Below, in pieces: positions 1-8,019 of a DNA stretch of 64,000 nt (its first letter is position 1; every line of letters begins with the position of its first letter). The DNA is taken from assembly GCA_050008675.1 (NCBI GenBank), contig JBEKME010000004.1:94622-158621 (forward strand). Direction: 5' to 3'. The notes under the pieces were generated by a model. It did no database searches. It saw nothing but the letters and a program-made list of their open reading frames with translations, and was not told the origin of the DNA. The translations under genes and the position numbers were made by a program. The stretch is from CAVROP01 sp050008675. Its GTDB lineage: Bacteria; Acidobacteriota; Terriglobia; UBA7540.

Positions 1-350
1 ACGCCGAAAAAATCACCCAGGGGCGAGTCCACACTCGGCGTCTTTTTCCCGTCGTAGTAAACGCGCAGGCGCAGCAGACGCGGCCAGCCATATTCGTTTT
101 CCGCCACCGTCAACCAGATATGCCTCACCACGCCCGGACCTGCGAGGTCCGCCATCACCAGCGTCTGGCCCGGCATAATTCGTTTGCTGTCATCGTTGCT
201 GAACACATAGCGGTTGTCGCTCGAGACTCGAGCGGCCGAGTAGTTCTTCAAGCGCGCGAGGCCAAGGGAATCAAGGAAATCATTCCCCGGCGCCTGCGCC
301 GAAGTGACTCCCGAGGCGAGAAGAAGAATGACAATCAGCATTGATCTCAT
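1..350 (-). CDS. DUF2961 family secreted protein (partial, 5' part only)
   Basis: The reading frame starts at the ATG whose first base is 350 and runs off the left edge of the window. A GGAGG ribosome-binding site lies seven bases upstream. The first ~20 residues form a signal peptide (MRSMLIVILLLASG, then a TSAQA cleavage region). The visible ~116 residues include GPGVVRHIWLTV and LRVYYDGKKTPSVDSPLGDFFG-like blocks, which are typical of the N-terminal part of DUF2961 proteins. These are secreted, capsid-like jelly-roll proteins, some of which act on glycans. The call rests on motif recognition. The C-terminal half is outside the window, so the exact activity cannot be judged. Confidence 0.7.
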   Translation of the reverse strand, partial: MRSMLIVILLLASGVTSAQAPGNDFLDSLGLARLKNYSAARVSSDNRYVFSNDDSKRIMPGQTLVMADLAGPGVVRHIWLTVAENEYGWPRLLRLRVYYDGKKTPSVDSPLGDFFG

Positions 351-466
351 AAAGGTCCTCCACCCTCGTGCTCATGTATAAGCTCGTGGACCTTTTTCGT
401 CAAGACGGCTACAAGAGCAGGGACCCGTGCGCCACGCACGGTTCAGCAACTGCTTGTTTGGGTGGT

Positions 467-625
467 GGTGTCATTTGGGATGGGATCACTTTCGAAACGC
501 CAGTCATTCCCGCGAAAGCGGGAATCCACTCGGCAAACCTTCGGAAATGCGCTGTCGAAGGACTGGGTTCCCGCTTTCGCGGGAATGACTGCGGATTGCA
601 ACGCCCATGTCTCGCAAATGACACC
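467..625. repeat. MITE-like nested palindromic element, copy 1
   Basis: Outer ends are the inverted pair GGTGTCATTTG and CAAATGACACC. Nested inside is a second inverted pair, TCATTCCCGCGAAAGCGGGA near 502 and its mirror near 570-590. Related copies lie at 39835-39942, 41424-41547 and 59353-59525, and the inner palindrome alone at 8219-8290. The element fills most of the 351-803 spacer, where I see no gene. Confidence 0.75.
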
Positions 626-803
626 AGTACCCTTGTTTGGGACACGGCAGGTTTTATCTGTGACCTGCTAAACGTCCGTACCTGGGCAAGGGCCGCAGGT
701 AGGATCAAAGGAGTCTCCCTACGAATCCTTGCCTTCCGGGCCCAATCAATCCCATAATCTGACCGTTTCTGGTTTGAGATCAGGCCGCAAAAGGATGACT
801 CCA

Positions 804-2069
804 ATGGCACGAAATGACTTGCAACGCCCCCGCGCCCCCCTCGAAAAGATCTCGCGTCGCGGGTTCCTGAAAGGCGCCGCGGCTCTAGCCCTGACGCGGC
901 CATCATTCGCACTGACGCAGGGCCAGGCGAATTCGCTGAACGGGTCGATCCTGGCTTATGTCGGCGCCTACAGTTCGCCGCAAGGCGCAGAGGGTAGCAA
1001 GGGTAATGGACAGGGCGTTTACCTGTTTCAAATGGACCCTTCAACCGGGGTTCTGTCACCACGCGAGCTCTTTGCGGATGGTTCGAATCCGTCCTGGCTC
1101 GGCTTCGACCCCTCCAGAACACATTTGTACGCGGCGAATGAGACCGCAACTTTTCAGGGCATCAACTCCGGCTCGGTGAGCGCCTTCTCGATCGATCGCT
1201 CGAGTGGGCATCTCGCGCAGCTCAATACCGTCAGCTCACAAGGGGCCGGCCCCGCCCACCTGAGCGTCCACCCTTCTGGCCAATACGTGCTGGTAGCCAA
1301 CTACGGCGGCGGAAACGTAGCGGTCCTCCCCATCCGGCCGAATGGTGAGCTGGGCTCCGCCACAGACGTCAAAGAGGATGCAGGCACGGTGGGGCCAACG
1401 CAAGCTACCAGCGCCCCTCCCGGGAGCTTTGCCATTAGCGGGCACGACCGCCCTCACGCGCATATGATCCAGGCCGATCCCACGGGCCGATTCGTTCTAG
1501 CAAGCGACCTGGGGCTGGACCAGATCATGATTTGGAAGTTCGATGTCCAAAAGGGCAGGCTCACCGCCAACAGTCCCGCGTCTGTCCGACTGCCTCCGGG
1601 AGACGGGCCGCGTCATTTTGCCTTCCATGCCAACGGACAATGGTTGTACTCGCTGCAAGAAGAGGCCTCCACGCTGGTGTTGTTCGACTTCGACGCCGCG
1701 AGTGGAAGGCTGGCGGCGAAGCAGACCATTTCAACCCTACCCAAGGGCTTCACCGGCACCAGTTTCACTTCGGAGGTAATGGTCTCGCCGGGCGGGAGGT
1801 TCGTTTACGCTGCCAACCGGCTGCACGACAGCATTGTTATTCTTTCCATTGGCAAGGCAGGTATCCTGACGCGGGCCGGAGAGGTTTGGACTCGAGGCGC
1901 TTATCCGCGCAGCTTCAACATCGATCCAACAGGGAATTTCCTCTACGCGTGCAATCAAAGAAGCGACGTCATCACCACTTTCCGCATCAATCGGGTTACG
2001 GGCAACCTCACCTTCACCGGCCAATACACTCCGGTAGGCACCCCGGCAATCATCATCTTCCTCAGTTAG
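804..2069 (+). CDS. Lactonase family beta-propeller protein (6-phosphogluconolactonase-like), Tat-exported
   Basis: This 421-residue protein begins with a Tat signal (SRRGFLKGAA at residues 17-26, followed by ALALTRPSFA). The rest is a seven-bladed propeller of the lactonase family (PF10282), with repeated blade motifs such as LAYVGAYSS, LSVHPSGQYVLVANYGGG, PHAHMIQADPTGRFVL, GPRHFAFHANGQWLY and FNIDPTGNFLYACNQ. Family members hydrolyse lactones such as 6-phosphogluconolactone. Export through Tat suggests a periplasmic lactone substrate rather than the cytosolic pentose pathway. I chose the ATG at 804 because AAAGG lies nine bases upstream; an ATG at 795 is also possible. No partner gene is adjacent. 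Confidence 0.85.
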   Translation: MARNDLQRPRAPLEKISRRGFLKGAAALALTRPSFALTQGQANSLNGSILAYVGAYSSPQGAEGSKGNGQGVYLFQMDPSTGVLSPRELFADGSNPSWLGFDPSRTHLYAANETATFQGINSGSVSAFSIDRSSGHLAQLNTVSSQGAGPAHLSVHPSGQYVLVANYGGGNVAVLPIRPNGELGSATDVKEDAGTVGPTQATSAPPGSFAISGHDRPHAHMIQADPTGRFVLASDLGLDQIMIWKFDVQKGRLTANSPASVRLPPGDGPRHFAFHANGQWLYSLQEEASTLVLFDFDAASGRLAAKQTISTLPKGFTGTSFTSEVMVSPGGRFVYAANRLHDSIVILSIGKAGILTRAGEVWTRGAYPRSFNIDPTGNFLYACNQRSDVITTFRINRVTGNLTFTGQYTPVGTPAIIIFLS

Positions 2070-2193
2070 ACCCTGAATTACGAAGCAAGGGGTCGGGGAT
2101 TCGAATCACCAGGGGCGGGTCAGCTATGTGAGCCAAGTGAGATGGAACTTCGCTTCTTTGCGCCGCGTACATAGAGGCAGTGGGGAGGTTGGA

Positions 2194-2808
2194 ATGAATA
2201 CACAGCGGTCAGGTGATGAGTGTGGCCAAGATGCTCGTTTCAAGTCGCGCGAGGCGGCTCGAGTGGTGATGCTGGGGTTACTGTTTGTGGCGGCTCTGCC
2301 CTTGGCCGCACAAGACAAGAAGGTCTCGGGCACGACCGAATCTGAAAAGCACCGAAGCAGCGTGGGATTTATCGCCAGCAACGAGGCGAGTGCAAAGGAA
2401 GTTGGCTTGCCTTTATATCCGGGAGCGCGGCCACACAAGGATGATCCCGACAACAGTTCCGCAGTTCAGCTTGGCTTGTGGGGCGGCTCCTCTGGTTTCA
2501 AGCTCGCCGTGCTGACGCTGGAGTCGAACGACGCACCCGAAAAAGTCGCGGCGTTCTACCGCAAAGCGCTTGCGAAGTACGGCAGAGTCTTGGATTGTGC
2601 CAACTCTTCCAAGCCAACGGCCGAAAAGGAGAAGGGCAACTCCTCAAATGAACTGGGCTGCGAAGATGAGCGACCGGAGGGCGGAGGGTTCGTCCTGAAG
2701 GCTGGTACAAAGCAGGAGCAACACGTGGTAGGGATTGAGGCGAAAGGAGGCCTTACCGTTTTCCATTTGGTTTACGTCGAGGATCGAATATCCGACAGCA
2801 AGGAGTAA
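2194..2808 (+). CDS. Secreted protein of unknown function
   Basis: The start at 2194 is supported by GGGGAGG seven bases upstream. The 204-residue product has a hydrophobic segment (VVMLGLLFVAALPLAAQ, about residues 27-43) that looks like a signal peptide with a long N-region. The mature part contains LPLYPGARPH and APEKVAAFYRKAL, an arrangement common in secreted acidobacterial proteins in which a short hydrophobic strand precedes a helix carrying an AFYR-type motif. I do not recognise a function. It lies 124 bases after the lactonase on the same strand and may be co-transcribed with it. Confidence 0.65.
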   Translation: MNTQRSGDECGQDARFKSREAARVVMLGLLFVAALPLAAQDKKVSGTTESEKHRSSVGFIASNEASAKEVGLPLYPGARPHKDDPDNSSAVQLGLWGGSSGFKLAVLTLESNDAPEKVAAFYRKALAKYGRVLDCANSSKPTAEKEKGNSSNELGCEDERPEGGGFVLKAGTKQEQHVVGIEAKGGLTVFHLVYVEDRISDSKE

Positions 2809-2854
2809 CCGCCCCGGCAACGTGCGCAAGGCGGCGGAGAGCATCGCAAAAGCC

Positions 2855-3337
2855 TTAGGTGAGCTTCTTCAGCGCATCCAGGATCTCGGCGTTTTCGGGT
2901 TGCTGTCTGAGCTCGTAGATTTTTGTCCAAGCGATCTTGCCATGCTTGTCCACAATGAAAACCGCGCGATCATTGACGAAGGGTATCTGGTGCTTTGTGG
3001 GAGGAAAGATGCCATAATCCGCCGCGGTTTTGGCGTAAGGCCAGCGGTCCGTAGCGAGGGGGAACTGAAGACCCCCAAGAGATTTTTGGAAGGCGATATG
3101 GGAGAAAACCGTGTCGGTGCAGACGCCCACGACCTGGGCGTTCAGGCCGGCAAACCTGGCGAGGTCCGCTTGGATTGCCGACAGTTCGTTCTGTCAAACG
3201 GGGGTGAAGTCAAGGACGTAAAAGCAAAGCACTACATTTTTGCCCCGATAGGCGGAAAGCTGAAACTCGCCCTGGGTGGCGCCCGTCGTCGAGCTGAGCC
3301 TGAAATCAGGCGCTTCATCTCCGATCGTCAATGCCAT
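2855..3337 (-). CDS. AhpC/TSA peroxiredoxin with TGA (probable selenocysteine) at the peroxidatic position
   Basis: Translation from the ATG at 3337 (GGAGG seven bases upstream) gives a 160-residue peroxiredoxin with one internal TGA at 3194-3196, codon 48. The motif reads DFTPV-TGA-QNELSAIQA where the family has DFTPVC, so the TGA replaces exactly the peroxidatic cysteine. Before it lies IGDEAPDF; after it the frame stays open and well conserved (GVCTDTVFSHIAFQKSLGG, FPLATDRWPYAKTAADYGIF, HQIPFVNDRAVFIVD) to the real stop at 2855. Thioredoxin-type peroxiredoxins reduce peroxides, and selenocysteine versions are a known bacterial selenoprotein family. A SECIS-like hairpin follows the TGA. The gene is at the end of the minus-strand cysteine cluster. 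A nonsense mutation is the alternative. Confidence 0.8.
3146..3196 (-). promoter_or_regulatory. Bacterial SECIS-like hairpin immediately after the in-frame TGA
   Basis: Reading the minus strand from the TGA (3196-3194), 11 bases are followed by GTCGGCAATCC (3182-3172), a 15-base interior and GGTTTGCCGGC (3156-3146). These arms pair in ten of eleven positions, with one G-U pair and one U-U mismatch. The interior adds a GCG/CGC stem with the five-base apical loop GACCU. The apical loop starts 27 bases after the TGA and begins with G. This fits the published bacterial SECIS pattern of a loop 16-37 bases downstream with G among the first two loop bases. Folding was done by eye. Confidence 0.65.
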
Positions 3338-3486
3338 TTGAACCTCCATGGACAGAGTACCATCCCAGGCGTGCGGGCGGCGCAGGATTACAGCCTTTTG
3401 TAGGGGCGGCCCTTGTGGCCGCCCTGGGGCAACCACAAGGGTTGCCCTTACGACGCGACGCCAAAACGCGATTTTTTCACACCTTC

Positions 3487-4410
3487 TTAGTCGCTGGGCT
3501 CGCCGTTCAGGATAACCAGTTCAGGGTCTTTGAGCGTCACCTTGCTGTGGGGTTGCACGGAGTGCGTGAGCCACACGTTACCCCCGATGATGCTGTGATG
3601 GCCAACGCGTGTATCGCCCCCCAGGATGGTGGCGTTGGGGTAAACGGTGACATGATCCTCGAGGTCGGGGTGCCGCTTATTCTCCTGCCCTCGACGAAGT
3701 TGACCTTGTTCATCCTTTTGAAGCGGATTGAATGCTCCCAGCGTAACACCGTGGTAAAGAGTCACCCTTCTGCCGATGGTGGCGGTTTCGCCGATCACCA
3801 CGCCTGTCCCGTGATCGATGAAGAACGACTCGCCAATCGAAGCGCCAGGATTGATATCGATGCCGGTGTGGCTGTGCGCCACCTCGGTCATCATACGGGG
3901 AAGGAAAGGCACTCCCATCAGGTAGAGCCGGTGCGCCAGGCGCTGCACGGCAATGGCCTCCATGCAAGGGTAGCTGAGGAGAATCTCCTCACGGCTGGCG
4001 GCGGCGGGATCATTCCGGAAAGCCGCTTCGATATCCGAGGCCAATAACCTCGCCAGCTCCGGCAACTGGCCGAACAGATGTTCGGTCAGCTCCTGGGCAC
4101 GGTCCTCAAAGTCGACTGGAGACTGATCCCCTCGGCAACGCCGATCGAAGCGCATGGCAGAGCACAATTGCTCACGCAATAGCGTTTCCATCTCGGCCAG
4201 GTAATGCGTGGCTCCTGTCGCCGTGCGGTCCAGTTCCGCGCCCTGGCCCTGATAAAAAACAGGGAAGAGCAGCTCGAGGTAGTGGCGGCAGATTTGCGCC
4301 GCGGCTTCTCGGCTGGGGAGCCGAAACTCGCACCCGTAATCGCCGGAAAGTTGTGCATCCAGCGCCACCCTAAATTCGCTTGCCAGGTTCTCTAAACGCT
4401 CGCCATCCAC
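3487..4410 (-). CDS. cysE: Serine O-acetyltransferase (CysE / EpsC type)
   Basis: This 307-residue enzyme transfers acetyl from acetyl-CoA to L-serine, giving O-acetylserine, the substrate of CysK encoded just upstream. The N-terminal ~150 residues are helical. Residues about 180-290 carry the left-handed beta-helix hexapeptide pattern (HTGIDINPGASIGESFFID, GTGVVIGETATIG, YPNATILGG, SIIGGNVWLTHSV) and end in KVTLKDPELVIL. The length matches the longer EpsC-like branch. Translation begins at a GTG preceded by AGGAGG eight bases away. It sits 208 bases downstream of cysK on the same strand. Confidence 0.9.
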   Translation of the reverse strand: MDGERLENLASEFRVALDAQLSGDYGCEFRLPSREAAAQICRHYLELLFPVFYQGQGAELDRTATGATHYLAEMETLLREQLCSAMRFDRRCRGDQSPVDFEDRAQELTEHLFGQLPELARLLASDIEAAFRNDPAAASREEILLSYPCMEAIAVQRLAHRLYLMGVPFLPRMMTEVAHSHTGIDINPGASIGESFFIDHGTGVVIGETATIGRRVTLYHGVTLGAFNPLQKDEQGQLRRGQENKRHPDLEDHVTVYPNATILGGDTRVGHHSIIGGNVWLTHSVQPHSKVTLKDPELVILNGEPSD

Positions 4411-4473
4411 AGCCTGCCTCCTGGCTCAGCCCCCGCTTCGCGCGAGGGAGAGTCCCTTAGATCTCGATGTGGT

Positions 4474-4612
4474 GCCTCCGCGTCCTCCGTGCCCCGAAGG
4501 GCCTCAACACAGAGTTCACTGAGACGCTCCGTGTGCTCCGTGTTAAAGCTCGAGAAGCACAGAGGACACGGAGGCTCTCATTTTGGTTGCGGCCAACAGG
4601 CGCGCTGTGCGC
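4474..4612. repeat. Interspersed repeat with CTCCGTG motifs, copy 1 of 3
   Basis: This block fills the cysK-cysE spacer. It contains repeated CTCCGTG words and their complements (CACGGAGG), ending in GCGGCCAACAGGCGCGCTGT. Closely similar blocks of about 150 bp lie at 25140-25297 and 38621-38778. It has no open frame of its own and forms an imperfect long inverted repeat. Confidence 0.7.
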
Positions 4613-4618
4613 ATTACA

Positions 4619-5575
4619 CTATGCCATTCCCTCAAAGAGCACAGTGGATAAGTATCGCTCACCGGAGTCCGGCAAGACCGTAACGATGATCTTTCCGGCA
4701 AACTCGGGCTGCTTCGCCAATCGCACGGCCACGGCCGTCGCGGCGCCGCAGGAAATGCCACTCAGGATACCTTCCTCCCTCGTCAGCCGCCGGCCAAATT
4801 CAATCGCCTCTTCGTTCGAGACCTGCTCAACACGGTCCACAAGCGACAGGTCGAGAACCTTCGGAACGAAGCCAGCTCCGATTCCCTGGATCTTGTGCGG
4901 ACCAGGCTTCAAGGGCTGACCAGAAGTGAATTGAGTCAAGACAGGGCTCGCCGTCGGCTCGACCGCCACCGACAGGATAGGTTTGCCCTTGGTTTTCTTG
5001 ATAAAGCGGGAAACGCCGGTGATGGTACCGCCCGTCCCCACCCCGGACACTAACACGTCAATTGTCCCGTCGGTGTCATCCCAAATTTCGGGCCCGGTGG
5101 TCTTTTCGTGGATATCGGGATTGGCAGGATTCTCAAACTGCTGAGGCAGGAAATAATGGTTGGCATCGGATTGATAAATCTCCTGCGCCCTCCTGATCGC
5201 ACCGGGCATGCCCTCCGGCCCCGGGGTGAGGATCAAGTTGGCTCCCAGGGCTGCCACCACTCGACGACGCTCGAGCGACATGGTCTCGGGCATGGTGAGC
5301 GTCAACTTGTAGCCTCGAGCGGCGGCAACAAACGCCAGAGCGATTCCCGTATTGCCGCTGGTGGGCTCAATGATCTCCTTCCCTGGTGTCAAAACACCTC
5401 TCTTCTCGGCGTCCCAAATCATCGCTGCCCCGATCCGGTCCTTCACGGAATAGCCCGGGCCGCGGCCCTCGATCTTGGCCAAAACGGTTGCCTTGGCTCC
5501 GTCGGTCACCCGGTTAAGCCGTATGAGCGGCGTCCTTCCGATACTGAAAGAGTTATCCTGGTAAATGTTCGTCAT
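4619..5575 (-). CDS. cysK: Cysteine synthase (O-acetylserine sulfhydrylase)
   Basis: This 318-residue PLP enzyme makes cysteine from O-acetylserine and sulfide. The PLP lysine is in GYSVKDRIG (Lys45), the asparagine loop is EPTSGNTGIALAF, the phosphate-binding loop is SGVGTGGTITG, and SGISCGAA lies near the end. The start at 5575 (MTNIYQDNSF) has GGAGAGGATACTCA before it, and the length is normal for CysK. Upstream on the same strand are a ThiS/MoaD-like remnant and a JAMM peptidase. That neighbourhood recalls the mycobacterial mec-cysO-cysM sulfur-carrier route, so this enzyme could once have taken sulfur from a carrier protein. The motifs themselves are ordinary CysK/CysM. Confidence 0.92.
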   Translation of the reverse strand: MTNIYQDNSFSIGRTPLIRLNRVTDGAKATVLAKIEGRGPGYSVKDRIGAAMIWDAEKRGVLTPGKEIIEPTSGNTGIALAFVAAARGYKLTLTMPETMSLERRRVVAALGANLILTPGPEGMPGAIRRAQEIYQSDANHYFLPQQFENPANPDIHEKTTGPEIWDDTDGTIDVLVSGVGTGGTITGVSRFIKKTKGKPILSVAVEPTASPVLTQFTSGQPLKPGPHKIQGIGAGFVPKVLDLSLVDRVEQVSNEEAIEFGRRLTREEGILSGISCGAATAVAVRLAKQPEFAGKIIVTVLPDSGERYLSTVLFEGMA

Positions 5576-5721
5576 TGAGTATCCTCTCCATAGTGAATTG
5601 TGTGCTTTGAAACCCGGCTTCAAGGCCGGCCTACGACAACACGCTATTCGGTGTTGCTTGGGGTCGCGGGTGAGGAGTGCGCCCGGGATTCACCATCCGC
5701 CGCGGCGGATGGGAGCCCAGG

Positions 5722-5967
5722 CTAGCTACAGATACAACGCAGGGCCGTACCGCCGGCAATGGAAGGGACGATACTGAGCACGTCGTTTTCATTCAGGGGA
5801 GTTTGTTCCCTTTGCAGGAAAATGATCACCTTGACCGGCATTCTTGCTCCCAGGGATGCGGCATCGAACGGCCTCGCGGCCAGCCGCCTTCCCGCCTCAA
5901 TTAGTTCGATGCATTCTGAGCCCGAAGGATTCGACGTTATCCTTGAGGAAGCAGTGCCCTCAATCGG
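5722..5967 (-). pseudogene. ThiS/MoaD (CysO)-like sulfur-carrier remnant lacking its N-terminus
   Basis: Immediately after the stop of the JAMM peptidase gene, and in the same frame, an open segment has no normal start codon until an ATG at 5841. Its end reads TPLNENDVLSIVPSIAGG, the diagnostic C-terminus of MoaD/ThiS/CysO ubiquitin-fold sulfur carriers, followed by eight further residues (TALRCICS) before the stop. The beta-hairpin that should open the fold is not recognisable. Sulfur carriers with residues after GG are known to be trimmed by JAMM peptidases, and one is encoded next door. It may be a decayed carrier, or a gene using an unusual start. Confidence 0.5.
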
Positions 5968-6441
5968 TTAACCCACTATCTCAACCTGCTCGGCGCGAAA
6001 AGCCCAGCGATCCTCTGCTAAAACCCAGCTCGTCAAATCCTTCGGGACGCCCTGTTCAACCGAAATTATAACATAAGAATACCACGGCCAGGCATGTTTG
6101 CGGTCGTAAATCGAAGGCCGCGCCGGATGGTCGGGGTGAGAATGGTAGTAACCCAGAACCTCTAAACCTCTCGCCCGCGCGTCCTTCTCCACCCGCAACT
6201 GGTCGAGCGGATCGATCAGGAAACGGTTGCGCTCCGTTTCCCGGCCGGGATCATCCACCGGCAATAGCTCCTGCGCACGATTCGGATCGTGGCGCAGGTT
6301 TTTGAGCGCCACAACCTCCGCCACGTGCTTCGCGTCTCGTTCCACTTTCCCCAGCAGGACGCCACAGCACTCGCTGGGATAATCCCCTGCACTGTGTCGC
6401 CGGATGGCTTCCCGATGCACATCCCCTAGTTTCAGCATCAT
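5968..6441 (-). CDS. JAMM/MPN metallopeptidase (Mec-like)
   Basis: This is a ~157-residue single-domain zinc peptidase of the MPN+/JAMM family. The catalytic glutamate is in YPSECCGVLLG. The zinc motif HxHx(n)PSxxD appears as GYYHSHPDHPARPSIYD. In mycobacteria the related Mec(+) enzyme releases cysteine from the CysO carrier, and other members trim tails after a carrier's diglycine. Position beside a ThiS/MoaD-like remnant and cysK supports such a role. I prefer the ATG at 6441 to the upstream TTG at 6462, because AGGCGG lies just before it. Confidence 0.82.
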   Translation of the reverse strand: MMLKLGDVHREAIRRHSAGDYPSECCGVLLGKVERDAKHVAEVVALKNLRHDPNRAQELLPVDDPGRETERNRFLIDPLDQLRVEKDARARGLEVLGYYHSHPDHPARPSIYDRKHAWPWYSYVIISVEQGVPKDLTSWVLAEDRWAFRAEQVEIVG

Positions 6442-6558
6442 GGCCCGCCTGGGGTAAATCAAATACTACTCAGCCCTTGCGCTTCTTGCCATCAATAGAT
6501 TAGATTCACATTCTAGGGTCCGGATTGCGAGCTTGTGAACTTTCTGGAGTCGAATGGG

Positions 6559-6960
6559 ATGGGACAAGAGCAGCTAATGACGACCGACATTCGGAAACAA
6601 TTTACCGCCGCCGGTTTTGAGATTGTGGAGGCTGGCGTATCCCCTGGCTCAATCGGCGTAAATAAATACAACTGCCTGCAATACCTGGAACTGAAGGCAG
6701 AGCAAGCCTGGCTTCCTCTTGGCCCGCCTTATTTCATCATCCAAGGCTTGAACTGCGAACTCGAGGACCGCGGATACCAGAAGTTCTGGCGCCACCAGGG
6801 CACAAGGTTCCCCATTCGAAAAGCCGAACTCCAGACACTCCACCATTTCGATGAGGAAGTTCGCGAGATCCTTCGCTTGCCATCCCTTTACAACGAGTCC
6901 TTGGGCTCAACCTGCGCCCGAACCGTGTATGACCGCCTGGACGGAAGGACGGACCGCTAA
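6559..6960 (+). CDS. Hypothetical protein
   Basis: An open frame of about 133 residues is transcribed divergently from the JAMM gene. It has a balanced composition without a signal peptide or membrane segment. It includes a conserved-looking core (GVNKYNCLQYLELKAEQAW, PLGPPYFIIQGLNCELEDRGYQKF). I recognise no family. Starts at 6535 (GTG), 6559 and 6577 are all possible. A GGAG at 6544 favours 6559. Confidence 0.5.
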   Translation: MGQEQLMTTDIRKQFTAAGFEIVEAGVSPGSIGVNKYNCLQYLELKAEQAWLPLGPPYFIIQGLNCELEDRGYQKFWRHQGTRFPIRKAELQTLHHFDEEVREILRLPSLYNESLGSTCARTVYDRLDGRTDR

Positions 6961-7051
6961 TCTACTCGAACGGCGCTGCCCTGAACATTCGGTCCGGAGC
7001 ACGGGCGTTCCGCCGGTGTCCCTGCGCGATAGCCCGGGCAGCCCGCCCGTG

Positions 7052-7942
7052 CTACGGCTCCCTTTCTGGTTCAGGCGTAGCCTTGGCGCCGGGTGTCGCC
7101 GGGCTTGTGCTCTGTGTGGACGACGAAGGTGGCTCGACAGGCGCAGGAGGTCCTGCAACAACATTGGGGGCTTGCCCTAGCCCTGTTGCAGGGGCGGAAG
7201 GCGCCTTCGAGGGCGAACTCGCAGGCCGGACTTCAGGCTTGGTTTGCTCGCGCGAAGGGCCTGGAGGATGCACGTGCGAAGGCGGCTTCGCCTCACGGAC
7301 GGCAGGCTCCCTTCCAGTTCCCTGCTGCCAGGGGCGAGGAGTACGGCGGGTTTCGCCTTGCGGACGCCGGCCCGTCATCCCCGCAGGCTGCGAAATGGGG
7401 CGAAAGATAATCTCAATCTGAACCTTGTCCATGTCTTCGTCGCCCAGTTCGATGATCTCGTCAAATCCTTCCTGCCGAATGTCCGTCTTAGTCTGCCCAA
7501 AAGCCAGGTGCTGACGCTCGATCACAGGACGCCCTACCGTCCTCTGGCGCGATCGGTCACGCTCGACACATTTCTCGAGCGGAACATCAAAAAGGAAAAC
7601 CACGCAAGGAACCTGAAACCTCTTTGCCAATTCAAGATATTCCTTGCGATGCTGCTGAGTGAGCGCCGTTGAATCCACCACACAGAGCCGGTTCAAGCCC
7701 AGTCGCAATTCCGTGAGGTAGTGGACGAGAGCGAACGCCTGGGTTTGAAAACGCTGATCCCGCTCGTCGTCGCACACTCGAGCTCGCGCCCAGTCCGAAG
7801 AGATGATTTGCGTGGGGCGAAAGAGGCGGCGCGCAAAAGTCGACTTTCCGCAGGCAGCGGGTCCGCAGAGCAAGACGATCGACGGGCGAACCAATCTCAC
7901 TCTCTTCTCTTTGCTTTCATTGGGCGTTTGTTCTTGGGCCAT
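7052..7942 (-). CDS. P-loop kinase (AAA_33 / polynucleotide-kinase-like) with proline-rich tail
   Basis: Residues 20-190 form a P-loop NTPase domain. The Walker A motif is GPAACGKST at residues 27-35, Walker B-like CVVDSTALT follows, and then come CVERDRSRQRTVGRPVIE and an end at DKVQIEIIFRP. The pattern matches the AAA_33/zeta-toxin-like and Pnkp-type kinase group, which phosphorylate RNA, DNA or small molecules. The last ~110 residues are low-complexity and rich in Pro, Ser and Ala (GQAPNVVAGPPAPVEPPSS), so probably disordered. No phosphatase or ligase partner is adjacent, so the substrate is open. Confidence 0.7.
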   Translation of the reverse strand: MAQEQTPNESKEKRVRLVRPSIVLLCGPAACGKSTFARRLFRPTQIISSDWARARVCDDERDQRFQTQAFALVHYLTELRLGLNRLCVVDSTALTQQHRKEYLELAKRFQVPCVVFLFDVPLEKCVERDRSRQRTVGRPVIERQHLAFGQTKTDIRQEGFDEIIELGDEDMDKVQIEIIFRPISQPAGMTGRRPQGETRRTPRPWQQGTGREPAVREAKPPSHVHPPGPSREQTKPEVRPASSPSKAPSAPATGLGQAPNVVAGPPAPVEPPSSSTQSTSPATPGAKATPEPEREP

Positions 7943-8019
7943 AGTAGTAATGACGGTTCACTTCAACATTTGGCTGCTTATCCGTACTCACCCTTGAGCG
8001 AAAAGGAGCGAGGGTTTGA

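Noticed and set aside
409..1149. 246-codon minus-strand frame over the MITE-like element and the lactonase start
   Set aside because: It reads through a palindromic repeat and antisense to a Tat signal and propeller blades, so it is not credible as a gene.
2735..3403. Long plus-strand open frame (222 codons) across the peroxiredoxin region
   Set aside because: It is antisense to the peroxiredoxin gene, whose family motifs read on the minus strand. The plus frame has no recognisable protein pattern.
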